From Vibrio madracius (lineage in GTDB: Bacteria > Pseudomonadota > Gammaproteobacteria > Enterobacterales > Vibrionaceae): 7,217 bases of DNA. How positions within the stretch are numbered: position 1 is the first letter of the stretch; each line of letters opens with the position of its first letter. The notes beneath the pieces are model-generated. The model saw only the letters and a list, made by a program, of their open reading frames with translations, was not told the origin of the DNA and did not search any database. The DNA lies in NCBI GenBank assembly GCA_000695745.1, contig ASHK01000637.1, forward strand, positions 1 to 7,217, given 5' to 3'. The translations under genes and the position numbers were made by a program. Below are positions 1 to 7,217 of the stretch, one piece after another.

Positions 1-925
1 ATATCTTCACGCATCATATCAGCAGCACGTTTTGACATGTTGTTGAAATTTTCTCTTTGAGCCCTTCATCCGCGCCTTTAAGCGCACGTTGCAGCACATC
101 TTGTGGCACATCTCTAAGCAGCTTCTGAATGCCTTGGTCGTCCACTTCGATAAGGTTCTCGAACACAAACATAAGATCTTGAATCTGAGTGGCCATATCT
201 TCGTCTTGGTCGCGGATTTGATCCATAAGAATGCTTCGACGTTGTTGTCGAGGTAGTTCATGATCTCTGCCGCCGCCTTCAGACCACCAATCTTCGCCGC
301 TTGTGCACCGGCTTGACCTGCAAACTGCTTCTCCATGATCTCGTTTAGTTCCGCTAACGCCGACGGTTGAACTTCTTCCAAATTAGCAATACGCATCATC
401 AAATCAAGACGAACTCGTTCTGGGAACTGAGAGAGAATTTCTGCCGATTGATCCGCTTCCAGATACGACAGAACAATCGTTTGAATTTTGTGGGTGTTCG
501 TTGACAATGATGCTCGCCACCTGACGAGGATCCATCCATTTCAATGAATCGAGACCTTTGGAGCCTGTTCCAAGAAGAATCTGGTCTACGAGGTTGTTGG
601 CTTTATCTTCGCCCAAAGCAGCGACCAAAGTATTGCGCATGAAGTCTTCGCTGCCCATACCGATATTGGTGTACTTTTGAATATCTTCCAAGAATGCTCG
701 ATGAACCGCCCCTACTTTGTCTTGGCTTAGATCGCTGGCCTTCGCCATCGCGCTACCTACTCGCTGAACTTGTTTAGGTTCAAGGTGACGAATAATACTG
801 GCTGCGTCAGATTCATTTAAACTCAATAGCAAAATGGCGGCTTTTTCGTCACCGCTAATGCTCGAAATATCGACACTGGTTTCTGCAAGTTGGCCGCCGT
901 TTGCTGCCACGATATCATTTGCCAT
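1..925 (-). CDS. fliG: Flagellar motor switch protein FliG (C-terminus beyond window; three frameshifts)
   Basis: FliG forms the cytoplasmic rotor ring under the MS ring and receives torque from the stator. The ATG at 925-923 overlaps the fliF stop by one base (TAATG), suggesting translational coupling. The reading is broken by an extra A in a run of A at about 486-489, a lost G near 234 and a lost T near 46-48. Correcting these gives 308 continuous residues of a family usually near 350. Visible are the N-terminal FliF-binding domain (about 20-115), the middle-domain EHPQ motif (143-146), the GG hinge (213-214), the MFVF motif (252-255) and the start of the charged torque helix. The torque charges are K283, R300, E307 and D308. 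They lie one position below the K284/R301/D308/D309 numbering I recall for V. alginolyticus FliG, which supports the correction. The remaining roughly 40 residues lie beyond position 1. The identity is secure; whether the gene is intact in the organism is not. Confidence 0.95.
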
Positions 926-2672
926 TAGTTTTCAGCCATCCAATTTTTAACCACTTGCGCTGCAAGTTCAGGTTCATTCGCAACCAGAGCTCGTACCGCT
1001 TTTAGTACATCTTCGTCTTTGTGTAGGTTTGGAAGATCAATCCCTGTACTGAACTCGAAGAGTTCACTGCCATCAATATCAGTACCAATCAAACTGGTTT
1101 CACCATCCGCGCCAAGAGGCAGGCCGTCTGGGCCATAGAGCTGTTCATCGTCGTCTTGTGCTGCAGGGTTAAGTAATTTCTTCATTGCCGGTCGAATTAG
1201 AACTAACACCACAACAATAATGACTAAGGCACTTGCAAACCAACGAATCCAGTCGTTAAAGTGCGGATGTTCCCAAATTGGCACGTCAGGCAATAGCTCT
1301 GCGGCTGGTTCTTCAAAGGTCATACTAAAACGTTAAGTAAGTCACCTCGATTTTCATTAAAACCCACCGCGCCAATAAGTACTTGGCGTATGGCAGCCAG
1401 TTCACTTTCCGAACGGGGCTGGTAAGTCACTTCACCCGTATCAGGATTAACGCTTGAGCGATTTTTAATGGCCACCGCAACCGTCTGACGATTGACAACA
1501 CCGCTTTGCTTACGCTCGTGACTAATGGTGGTGTCAAGCTCGAAGTTACGAGTGGCCTCTTTATGAACAGACCCATTGCCCATCACTGAACCGTCTTTCA
1601 TTTGCGCGACATCCGCTGGGATAGACGCGTCTGCAGGTGGCTGGTTACTCAATGCTCCTGGCACACCGGCTACGACATTACCGTTGTTGTAGTCTTCTAA
1701 TGTGTATTCACTTCGAGTTGCTGGCGTATTCGGGTCAAAACGTTTACGCGTTTGCTCTACGGCGCTGAAATCCAACTCGATATCAACTTGAGCGGTATAG
1801 TTCCCTAGACCAAGAATTGGAATAAGAACCGAATTCGATTTTCTCACGCAATGCCTGTTCTTGATTGCGTTCAAGCTCTTGCTCTTTTCTACGTGCCATT
1901 GAAGCCGCATCTTGAGAACCAGAGCTCAATAGACGACCATGTTGATCGGTCACAGTAATGCGTGATGGCTTCATTCCAGGCACCGCGCTCGCGACCATAT
2001 CCACCACAGAGTCAACTTCTTGCTGTCGTAATGCCGCGCCCGTTGCTAAGGTTAAAAATACCGATGCAGAGGCCTCTTGATTATGACGAACAAAAACACT
2101 TTGCTTTGGTAAGGCCAGCAACACACGAGCAGTACGAACTTGTCTCATCTGCTCGATAGCTTTGCCCAGTTGCCTTTCGCGACTGAGCTTCAGTCTTTCT
2201 TGTTCAAGACGTTGAGAGACACCAAAACCCATATCTTGCATTAAGATATCGTCACCCGCATTAGACGCGCGATTGATACCAGCGCGCACCATATCAAGTT
2301 TAAGGTTATTGTATTCACTCGCAGGTACGCTTAGCGCATTGCCTCAAGCTTATATTGCACTTTCTGTTGGTCAAGGTAATCGAGAACAGGGATCAATTCC
2401 TCTGTTTCATACACCCCTAGTGGACGCATTTCTGGCTCTTTCACCCAGAAAAACAACATCACGATGAGCGCGACACAAATGGAGATAGAAAGGACAAGTA
2501 CGATTTGTCTAAGAAGGTCGAGATCGCCCACCGCTAAGTCAAACTTAGAGCTGCTTCTCTCATTGATATCTGGATTTTGACTTTCCGAGCCAATACTTGC
2601 ACTGGTTACCATTGCGGTATCTGAGCCACTATCCATTAACGCTACGTCGGTCGAATGATTTTCTTGAGCCAC
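925..2672 (-). CDS. fliF: Flagellar MS-ring protein FliF (three frameshifts)
   Basis: FliF is the inner-membrane MS-ring protein on which the basal body is built. It starts with GTG at 2672-2670, 18 bases after the fliE stop, with only a weak upstream AGGT. Frame breaks are a lost base near 2342 (restoring LEGNALSV), an extra base near 1833 (restoring REKIESVLIPILG) and a lost base near 1325 (restoring NVLSMTFEE). Corrected, the gene is 583 codons, giving 582 aa, normal for Vibrio FliF. It has a cytoplasmic N-terminus of about 50 residues, a first membrane helix at about 55-77, a large periplasmic ring-building region with SVPASEYNNLKLDMVRAG, a second membrane helix at about 475-494 (ALVIIVVVLVLI), and a cytoplasmic tail. 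The tail ends in the FliG-binding helices (about 555-582, ending VKNWMAEN). The stop at 927-925 overlaps the fliG start. Confidence 0.95.
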
Positions 2673-2690
2673 TGCTTTTTACTACCTAGA

Positions 2691-3002
2691 TTAAACGGGC
2701 ATGTTCATGAGTTCTTTATAGGCTTCAACAAGCTTATTTCTCACTTGTATTGTCGCTTCAAAAGCAACACTAGACTTGTTTCGAGCGATCATGACATCCG
2801 AAAGAGACACATCCGCATCCCCTCGGTCAAAGCGCATTTGCAGATCACCAGATGACTTTTGAAGACCATTCACATTGTTCACCGCTTGTGAAAGCATGTC
2901 GCCAAAGTTCGCACCAACCTGATGGGCATTTGCTGCTGGCTTGGAGTTGGCTGCTTCCAACATCATAGCCTGCATTTCATTGTTTAGTCCGTCTACTCTC
3001 AT
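2691..3002 (-). CDS. fliE: Flagellar hook-basal body complex protein FliE
   Basis: FliE is the small adaptor joining the MS ring to the proximal rod; family members are about 100 aa and this one is 103 aa. It is the only gene in the window that reads through without correction. The C-terminal half carries the typical FliE signature: DVSLSDVMIARNKSSVAFEATIQ leading into VRNKLVEAYKELMNMPV, split here to stay short. The ATG at 3002-3000 is the earliest possible start, because an in-frame TAA lies two codons upstream. No strong ribosome binding site sits at normal spacing; the nearest AAGGA is about 27 bases upstream. It is the first gene of the fliEFG unit and is preceded by a sigma-54 promoter, so expression is expected to depend on FlrC. 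Confidence 0.97.
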   Translation of the reverse strand: MRVDGLNNEMQAMMLEAANSKPAANAHQVGANFGDMLSQAVNNVNGLQKSSGDLQMRFDRGDADVSLSDVMIARNKSSVAFEATIQVRNKLVEAYKELMNMPV

Positions 3003-3016
3003 GCTTATTATTCGCC

Positions 3017-3030
3017 GTCAATCTTTTGAC
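3017..3030 (-). promoter_or_regulatory. GTCAA-N4-TTGAC palindrome in the fliE leader, candidate FlrC (or FlrA) site
   Basis: The minus strand reads GTCAAAAGATTGAC, an inverted repeat with five-base arms. It is centred at about +33 from the predicted fliE transcription start. It matches 12 of 14 positions of the FleQ consensus I recall from Pseudomonas (GTCAATAAATTGAC). In V. cholerae, FlrC enhancer sites at flaA are known to lie downstream of the transcription start, so the location fits an FlrC enhancer. Which activator binds here is inference. Confidence 0.5.
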
Positions 3031-3066
3031 AGTGTCCTTACAATATCTTGATTCTGACCTGAAAAT

Positions 3067-3082
3067 TGCAAAAATTATGCCA
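3067..3082 (-). promoter_or_regulatory. Sigma-54 (-24/-12) promoter of fliEFG
   Basis: On the minus strand the sequence TGGCATAATTTTTGCA matches the sigma-54 consensus TGGCAC-N5-TTGCA, with the invariant GG and GC separated by exactly ten bases (GG at 3081-3080, GC at 3069-3068). The predicted transcription start is near 3056, giving a leader of about 54 bases before the fliE ATG. In Vibrio the fliE operon belongs to the class driven by phospho-FlrC with sigma-54, which fits. FlrC itself is encoded immediately upstream. Confidence 0.9.
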
Positions 3083-3109
3083 TAGTTAAAGTCGCCGTTC
3101 GGTGATTCG

Positions 3110-4521
3110 TTAACTTGGGATTTCTATGCCCGCATCACGCATTTTCGCCAACTTGTAACGCAAGGTTCTTGGACTAATGCCCAACTTCTCTGCCATGTCT
3201 TTGCGGCGACCTCGCACTCTTTTAACGTTTCTAGAATGATAGAAAATTCTTGATCACGCAGTTCACCACCAAGGCCTTCACTTGAGGCAGCAGCACGGCC
3301 AGCAAGCTCACTTGAAGCCTGTGCGATTGGCGCAATAGTCGGAGCAACGGGTTCTGAATTAGACAAGACGTGTTGTAGGCTCGACGCATCTTGCCAGTCG
3401 ACACCTTCTAATAGAATATGCTCGGCAGAAACAACCGATTGGTCACAGAGGATCAACGCGCGCTGAACCACATTATCGAGTTCACGAACGTTGCCCGGCC
3501 AAGGGTAGCTCATCAATTTAGTTAACGCAGACTGACCAAATTCAGGCACTGGCATTCCCAGCTTTTTACAGTGACGCTCGGTTAGGTGACGAGCGAGAGG
3601 CGCAATATCTGCTGGACGTTCACACAACGCAGGCCAAGCAATTGGAAAGACATTCAAACGATAATACAGATCTTCACGAAAGTTGCCTTCCTGAACATAC
3701 TGCTTAAGGTCGCGGTTGCTGGTTGCCAATACTCGTACATCCAGTGCAATGCTTTTGCGACTGCCCAAACGTTCCACTTCACGTTCTTGTAATACACGCA
3801 GTAATTTAGCTTGTAGATTCAAGTCCATCTCACTGATTTCATCAAGTAGGATAGTGCCACCTTGAGCCTGCTCAAACTTACCTGGACATGCTTGAATCGC
3901 GCCAGTAAACGCCCCTTTCTCATAACCAAATAGGTCGCTTCCAGCATATTGTCAGGAATAGCAGCACAGTTGATGGCGACAAAAGGCCCCTCTGCGCGCA
4001 GTGATTTATTGTGGATATAACGAGACATCACCTCTTTACCCGAACCGCTCGGCCCAGCACCATAACGCTAGCATCCGTCTTCGCGACTTTTTCCGCTAAA
4101 GCCAGCAATTGAATGCTCTTCGCATCGGCCACAACTGCATCGCCATTATCCTCTGATTTCACTGGAGCATAGCGGCTAACCATATTGAGCAACACTTCTG
4201 GCGCAAATGGTTTTGCCATATAGTCAATGGCGCCCTCTTTCATCGCAGCAACAGCATCTTCAATGTTGGCATAAGCGGTCATTAACAATACTGGTAGATT
4301 TGGCCAGTGTTGTTTGATGTTACGCAGCAATGCTAATCCCCCCATTCCCGCCATCTGCACATCGGTAACGACGATATCTACTGGTTGAGTTTTGAGTTTC
4401 ACTAGCGCATCTTCAGCGCAGTCTGCTTCCACCCACTCATAGCCAGCCAGTGCCAATGTATCGACGAGAGCTTCGCGAAGACTTCATCATCCTCTACGAT
4501 AAGTACTTTGCTTTGAGCCAT
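3110..4521 (-). CDS. flrC: Sigma-54-dependent flagellar response regulator FlrC (four frameshifts)
   Basis: FlrC (FlaM) is the two-component activator of sigma-54 flagellar promoters, phosphorylated by FlrB. The ATG at 4521-4519 overlaps the flrB stop by one base (TGATG). Single-base losses near 4481, 4051, 3932 and 3210 break the frame. Restoring them gives 472 codons including the stop, or 471 aa. The receiver (about 1-120) has acidic D11/D12, phospho-acceptor D54 (the residue known in V. cholerae FlrC), T83 and K104. The AAA+ domain (about 135-370) has Walker A GPSGSGKE (157-164), GAFTGA (204-209), Walker B GGTILLDEI (222-230), sensor I around TSNRDL and sensor II GNVREL (344-349). An Ala/Ser/Pro-rich linker (about 385-420) leads to a Fis-type helix-turn-helix (about 427-465, SPRTLRYKL). 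The third deletion falls just before GAFTGA and the second inside Walker A, so the uncorrected gene could not make an active protein. Confidence 0.95.
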
Positions 4522-5593
4522 CAGCTGATTCCTTCATTTGTTACTTTTTGAGACGATGCTGCCAATGGCAAACACATGGTAAAACACGCACCATCATCTT
4601 CTTCTGATATCAATTCAAGCCGTCCTTCATGGGCACGGCAAACCATTTGCACGACCGCAAGCCCAAGACCTGTGCCCTGCGAACGGGTGGTGAAAAACGG
4701 TTCCATTATTTTCTGTTGCAGTTCGGCAGGTACGCCAGGCCCGCTGTCTTGAACAGAGATCTTTAATTCGTTATTAACTGGACGGAAAAATACGTCCACT
4801 TGCGAGCCTTTGCCTGCAATCTGCACCGCATTGAGCACTAGGTTACTCAGCGCAGAAGCAATTGCGTTGACGTTACCAAGTAACGCCACATCTTCTTGTT
4901 CGACGTCTAGGCAGTAATCGATATTGTTACTTTTTAGCGTAGTCTCAACCATTGGCTGATACTCATCCACCAGCTGCCTTAAAGTAAACGGTTTTATCAC
5001 CTTATTATCGCCACCTTTCGCAAACAGCAGCATGTCATTGACCTGCTTCTCGAGATCATGAAGTCTGTCGACTAATTTGATTTGAAAGCGTTCTCGAGTG
5101 GGCTGAGGAAGGTTAGGTGCACCAAGGTTAGAGGCATACAACATGGCGCTCGATAAGGGGGTACGAACCTGATGAGCAAGTGAAGCGACCATTCTTCCTA
5201 ACGATGATAAGCGCTGTAAATCACTGACTCTTGATTGCAGCAGGCGAGTTTCTGTCAGGTCAGTAATAAGAATCAACTGTCCGGTTGAAGAGGCTGAAAT
5301 GGCCAGTCTAACTTTGCGACCATTGCGCAAAGAGACCTCATGACCATCATCTTCTTTGGTTCGAATACCACTTGAATCAGATGAAACCATTTTTGTCCAA
5401 CAAGGGGAATATCGAGTATGCGATGGGCTTCTGGATTGGCTTCTCTCACCACACCTTGTGTATCCAACAAAATGACCCCCGCAGGCATCGCTTCTATGAC
5501 CTGCTGATATCGCTCAACTTGCGATTCCAAGGAGTCGAGGTGTGAGCTTGATTGCGCATTTTGTGGTGATACGCCCGTTGTCATCTGATCCAT
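4521..5593 (-). CDS. flrB: Flagellar sensor histidine kinase FlrB (one frameshift)
   Basis: FlrB (FlaL) is the soluble histidine kinase that phosphorylates FlrC. The start ATG at 5593-5591 follows an in-frame TAA directly and a Shine-Dalgarno AGAAGGA at about 5611-5605. One lost A in the run near 5355-5357 breaks the frame; adding it joins VFEPK to EDDGHEV and gives 358 codons (357 aa). Domains are a PAS-type sensor (about 25-80, VIEAMPAGVILLDTQG), the H box ASLAHQVRTPLSSAM with phospho-acceptor H141 in this numbering, and an ATPase domain. The ATPase domain has an N box (NLVLNAVQ), G1 (DSGPGVP), an F box (MEPFFTT) and G2 (GTGLGLAVV). No membrane segment or signal peptide is visible, so the signal is cytoplasmic; in Vibrio it is thought to reflect basal-body assembly. 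It is the first gene of the flrBC operon and reads into flrC. Confidence 0.95.
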
Positions 5594-5604
5594 TTACGAG
5601 ATGT

Positions 5605-5611
5605 TCCTTCT
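5605..5611 (-). promoter_or_regulatory. Ribosome binding site of flrB
   Basis: The minus strand reads AGAAGGA about 11 bases before the ATG at 5593. It is the best Shine-Dalgarno in the window. Together with the in-frame TAA next to the ATG, it fixes the flrB start. Confidence 0.7.
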
Positions 5612-5660
5612 CAATACTACTCGCAGAAATACGTAGCCCATAATAAACTTAAGCCCGACA

Positions 5661-5678
5661 ATGCAAAAAGCATGCCGA
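5661..5678 (-). promoter_or_regulatory. Sigma-54 (-24/-12) promoter of flrBC
   Basis: The minus strand reads TCGGCATGCTTTTTGCAT, with GG (5676-5675) and GC (5664-5663) ten bases apart, as sigma-54 requires. The only notable departure is C in place of T at the first position of TGGCA. The predicted start is near 5651, leaving a leader of about 58 bases. In V. cholerae flrBC is the FlrA- and sigma-54-dependent class II operon, so this is expected here. Confidence 0.87.
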
Positions 5679-5711
5679 GATTAAATCTATATATTTCAGA
5701 AGGTTAGTCGC

Positions 5712-5725
5712 GTCAATAAATTGTC
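5712..5725. promoter_or_regulatory. Candidate FlrA (FleQ-type) binding palindrome upstream of flrBC
   Basis: The plus strand reads GTCAATAAATTGTC, matching the Pseudomonas FleQ consensus GTCAATAAATTGAC (recalled from the literature) at 13 of 14 positions. It is centred about 67 bases upstream of the predicted flrBC start. FlrA is the Vibrio FleQ homologue and the known activator of this operon, and its gene is directly upstream. Binding is inferred from similarity and position. Confidence 0.65.
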
Positions 5726-5738
5726 ATGATGAATTATG

Positions 5739-5754
5739 CGTGACTTAAATCACA
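5739..5754. promoter_or_regulatory. Candidate cAMP-CRP binding site between flrA and flrB
   Basis: The plus strand reads CGTGACTTAAATCACA. This is the CRP core TGTGA-N6-TCACA with one mismatch, in the first base. It is centred about 95 bases upstream of the predicted flrBC start and about 28 bases upstream of the FleQ-type palindrome. The inverted-repeat quality is high, but a CRP role at this promoter is inference. Confidence 0.5.
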
Positions 5755-5768
5755 TCAAAACGCGAAAC

Positions 5769-7217
5769 TTAACGATGTAAGTTGTACTTGCGCATTTTTT
5801 CAACCAGTGTGGTACGACGCATCCCAAGCATATCCGCAGCACGCGCCACGATGCCCTCTTGCGCGTCGAGTGCTTGACCGATCATATTCACCTCAAGGTC
5901 AGCCAACATCTCTTTTAAGTTGACCCCTTCCGGTGGCAACGATTGAGGCGCATTGTGATTATCCAATTCAGGCTCTTCGAAGCTAAAGTTTTCTGCGAAG
6001 ATGCTGTCTAAAGCATCGCGCTCTTGCTCTTCAATAGTCTTAAACGCATTCATTTCCGGTTGGAATTCAGGGATATCACTATAGCGATACTTAACAGGAA
6101 GGTGATTCACATCCACCAAGCTGTTCGGATACAGAATCACCATACGCTCAACGAGATTGGCAAGTTCACGAACGTTGCCCGGCCAATCATGTTCCATTAA
6201 CGAATTAACAGAGCGAGGGGCAAAGCAGATAGGCTGTCCCCCTTCTGCTTCCATTCGAGCGAGCAACTCTTGCAACAGTAGAGGAATGTCTTCTTTGCGC
6301 TCGCGAAGCGATGGCATTTCAATTGGGAAAACATTTAAGCGATAGAACAAGTCTTCACGAAAATCACCTTGCTGGATCATGCTCTCTAGATTGCGGTGAG
6401 TCGCAGCAACAATACGGACATTCGCTTTAATCACGCTACTTCCACCGACACGCTCAAATACGCGCTCTTGCAATACGCGAAGTAACTTAACCTGCATCGG
6501 CATTGGCATGTCACCAATTTCGTCGAGGAATAAAGTCCCGCCATCGGCAAGCTCGAAGCGGCCTTTACGTGAGGTGATCGCCCCTGTAAACGCGCCTTTT
6601 TCGTGACCAAAAAGCTCACTTTCCAATAAGTCCGGTGGAATCGCTCCACAGTTCACTGGAACAAACGGACCACTGCGACGAGCAGAGTGGTAATGGATGT
6701 TACGAGCAACTACTTCTTTACCAGTCCCCGACTCTCCCAGAATAAGTACATTGGCTTGAGACCCTGATACTTGCTCAATTAAATGCCGCACGTCCTGAAT
6801 ACCAGAACTTTGTCCTACTAAGCTGCGAAAAAGCGTATTCTTACGAAGATTTGATTGTAACTGTACGCCTTTGCGGCCCAAAAAATCAATGACAGTGACG
6901 CAGAGCATCACTGAGTTGTGGGTAATTGAGAGGCAAATCCAACTCGCCAACAAAGTTGGATAGAGGCTCAACCGCTCCGGTAAATTCGCTAGTCACGAGT
7001 AAAGGAATATGGTTTGACAGCGAAAGCTGGGATAACAAGGCTTGAGAAAGATTTGGACTATACAAAGCACCAACGATGCAACCTGACCATGTCTGAGACC
7101 AATCGATTTCGCTGATGTCAGTAGATGGAATCGCCACACAATGCTCACCAACAAACTCCAAAATGGTGTTTAGATTAGTGCGGATTTGCGGATCATCAGC
7201 AATTACAAGAAGTTTAG
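5769..7217 (-). CDS. flrA: Flagellar master regulator FlrA (first codons beyond window; one frameshift)
   Basis: FlrA (FlaK, FleQ family) is the sigma-54-dependent activator at the top of the polar-flagellar cascade. The frame reads from the window edge as [10 protein letters not shown], which aligns to residue 6 of V. cholerae FlrA as I recall it, so about five codons and the start are missing. One extra base near 6888 breaks the frame after LRHCH; removing it gives LRHCHDFLGRKG and 481 visible residues. The N-terminal domain is receiver-like, but the strand that should end in the phosphorylated Asp reads GCIVGAL, so phosphorylation is unlikely, as in FleQ. Numbering from K6 puts R135 (TLFRS) and R176 (VARNIH) at the c-di-GMP-linked arginines known in V. 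cholerae. The AAA+ domain has Walker A GESGTGKE (165-172), GAFTGA (212-217) and Walker B LFLDE (about 233-237). A Fis-type helix-turn-helix ends the protein ([17 protein letters not shown]). Confidence 0.95.

Larger units (their letters stand above)
3003..3109 (-). other. flrC-fliE intergenic regulatory region
   Basis: This 107-base gap contains no gene. It holds the -24/-12 promoter and the leader palindrome described separately. The promoter's -24 element begins about 30 bases after the flrC stop. The only inverted repeat near the flrC end is a three-pair CCG/CGG stem without a T-run, so I see no intrinsic terminator. Some readthrough from flrC into fliE is therefore possible. Confidence 0.8.
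5594..5768 (-). other. flrA-flrB intergenic regulatory region
   Basis: This 175-base AT-rich gap contains no open frame worth calling. In the direction of transcription it holds a CRP-like palindrome (5754-5739), a FleQ/FlrA-type palindrome (5725-5712), a sigma-54 promoter (5678-5661) and the flrB Shine-Dalgarno. No stem followed by a T-run is visible after flrA, so a factor-independent terminator is not supported. Confidence 0.85.

Noticed and set aside
1962..2159. Plus-strand open frame of 65 codons; similar ones at 2273-2467, 2655-2855, 3586-3792 and 6157-6345.
   Set aside because: All lie antisense to well-conserved flagellar genes, resemble no known family to my eye and have no start signals. 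They are by-products of the coding sequence on the other strand.
3086..3112. A rho-independent terminator after flrC.
   Set aside because: The only stem is three base pairs (CCG/CGG) and it is not followed by a T-run.
3110..4521. Programmed ribosomal frameshifting as the explanation for the broken frames.
   Set aside because: No slippery heptamer with a downstream structure is evident, the shifts go in both directions across five genes, and homologues are read in one frame.
4521..5390. A shortened FlrB starting at 5390 (MVSSDSSGIR) as a separate kinase lacking PAS.
   Set aside because: The first residues are PAS-region DNA read in the wrong frame. One base near 5356 joins both parts into the expected 357-aa protein.
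6889..6971. An apparent alternative N-terminus ([11 protein letters not shown]) for a shortened FlrA beginning at 6971.
   Set aside because: It is out-of-frame reading of the conserved FlrA N-terminal domain. The correct frame upstream continues to the window edge with clear FlrA similarity once one base near 6888 is removed.
1..7217. A new defence, mobile or CRISPR system in the window.
   Set aside because: Every stretch over 300 bases is accounted for by the six flagellar genes. I saw no repeat array, transposase, integrase, attachment site or tRNA.

Overview
This window is part of the polar-flagellar regulatory and early-assembly cluster of a Vibrio (Vibrionaceae). Every gene lies on the minus strand. 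In transcription order, from the high-coordinate end, they are flrA, flrB, flrC, fliE, fliF and fliG. The gene order, the proteins and two conserved -24/-12 promoters all match the Vibrio flrABC-fliEFG arrangement. I cannot assign a species from the sequence alone.

Layout: flrA (7217-5769) encodes the sigma-54-dependent master activator and lacks only its first few codons at the window edge. A 175-base gap (5768-5594) carries a sigma-54 promoter, a near-perfect FleQ/FlrA-type palindrome and a CRP-like palindrome. flrB (5593-4521, sensor kinase) and flrC (4521-3110, response regulator) follow and overlap by one base. A 107-base gap (3109-3003) holds a second strong sigma-54 promoter, with a GTCAA/TTGAC palindrome in the leader downstream of it. 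fliE (3002-2691), fliF (2672-925, GTG start) and fliG (925 to the window edge, first 308 residues) form one tightly packed unit encoding the MS-ring base and rotor switch.

How the genes work together (known from Vibrio, consistent with what is seen here): FlrA with sigma-54 turns on flrBC. FlrB then phosphorylates FlrC, and phospho-FlrC with sigma-54 turns on the structural genes, including the fliE operon. FliF forms the MS ring, FliE connects it to the rod, and FliG docks under FliF as the torque-receiving ring. The c-di-GMP-linked arginines known from V. cholerae FlrA are present at the same numbers after correction.

The most unusual property of this copy is its damage. Five of the six genes are broken by single-base indels: 12 events in about 7.2 kb (9 deletions, 3 insertions), mostly in short homopolymers. 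Removing them restores full-length, gap-free proteins with all key residues intact. This looks much more like uncorrected consensus error in a draft sequence than real gene decay. I found no mobile element, CRISPR array, tRNA or rRNA, and no new protein system. The most useful novel-looking material is in the two regulatory gaps.
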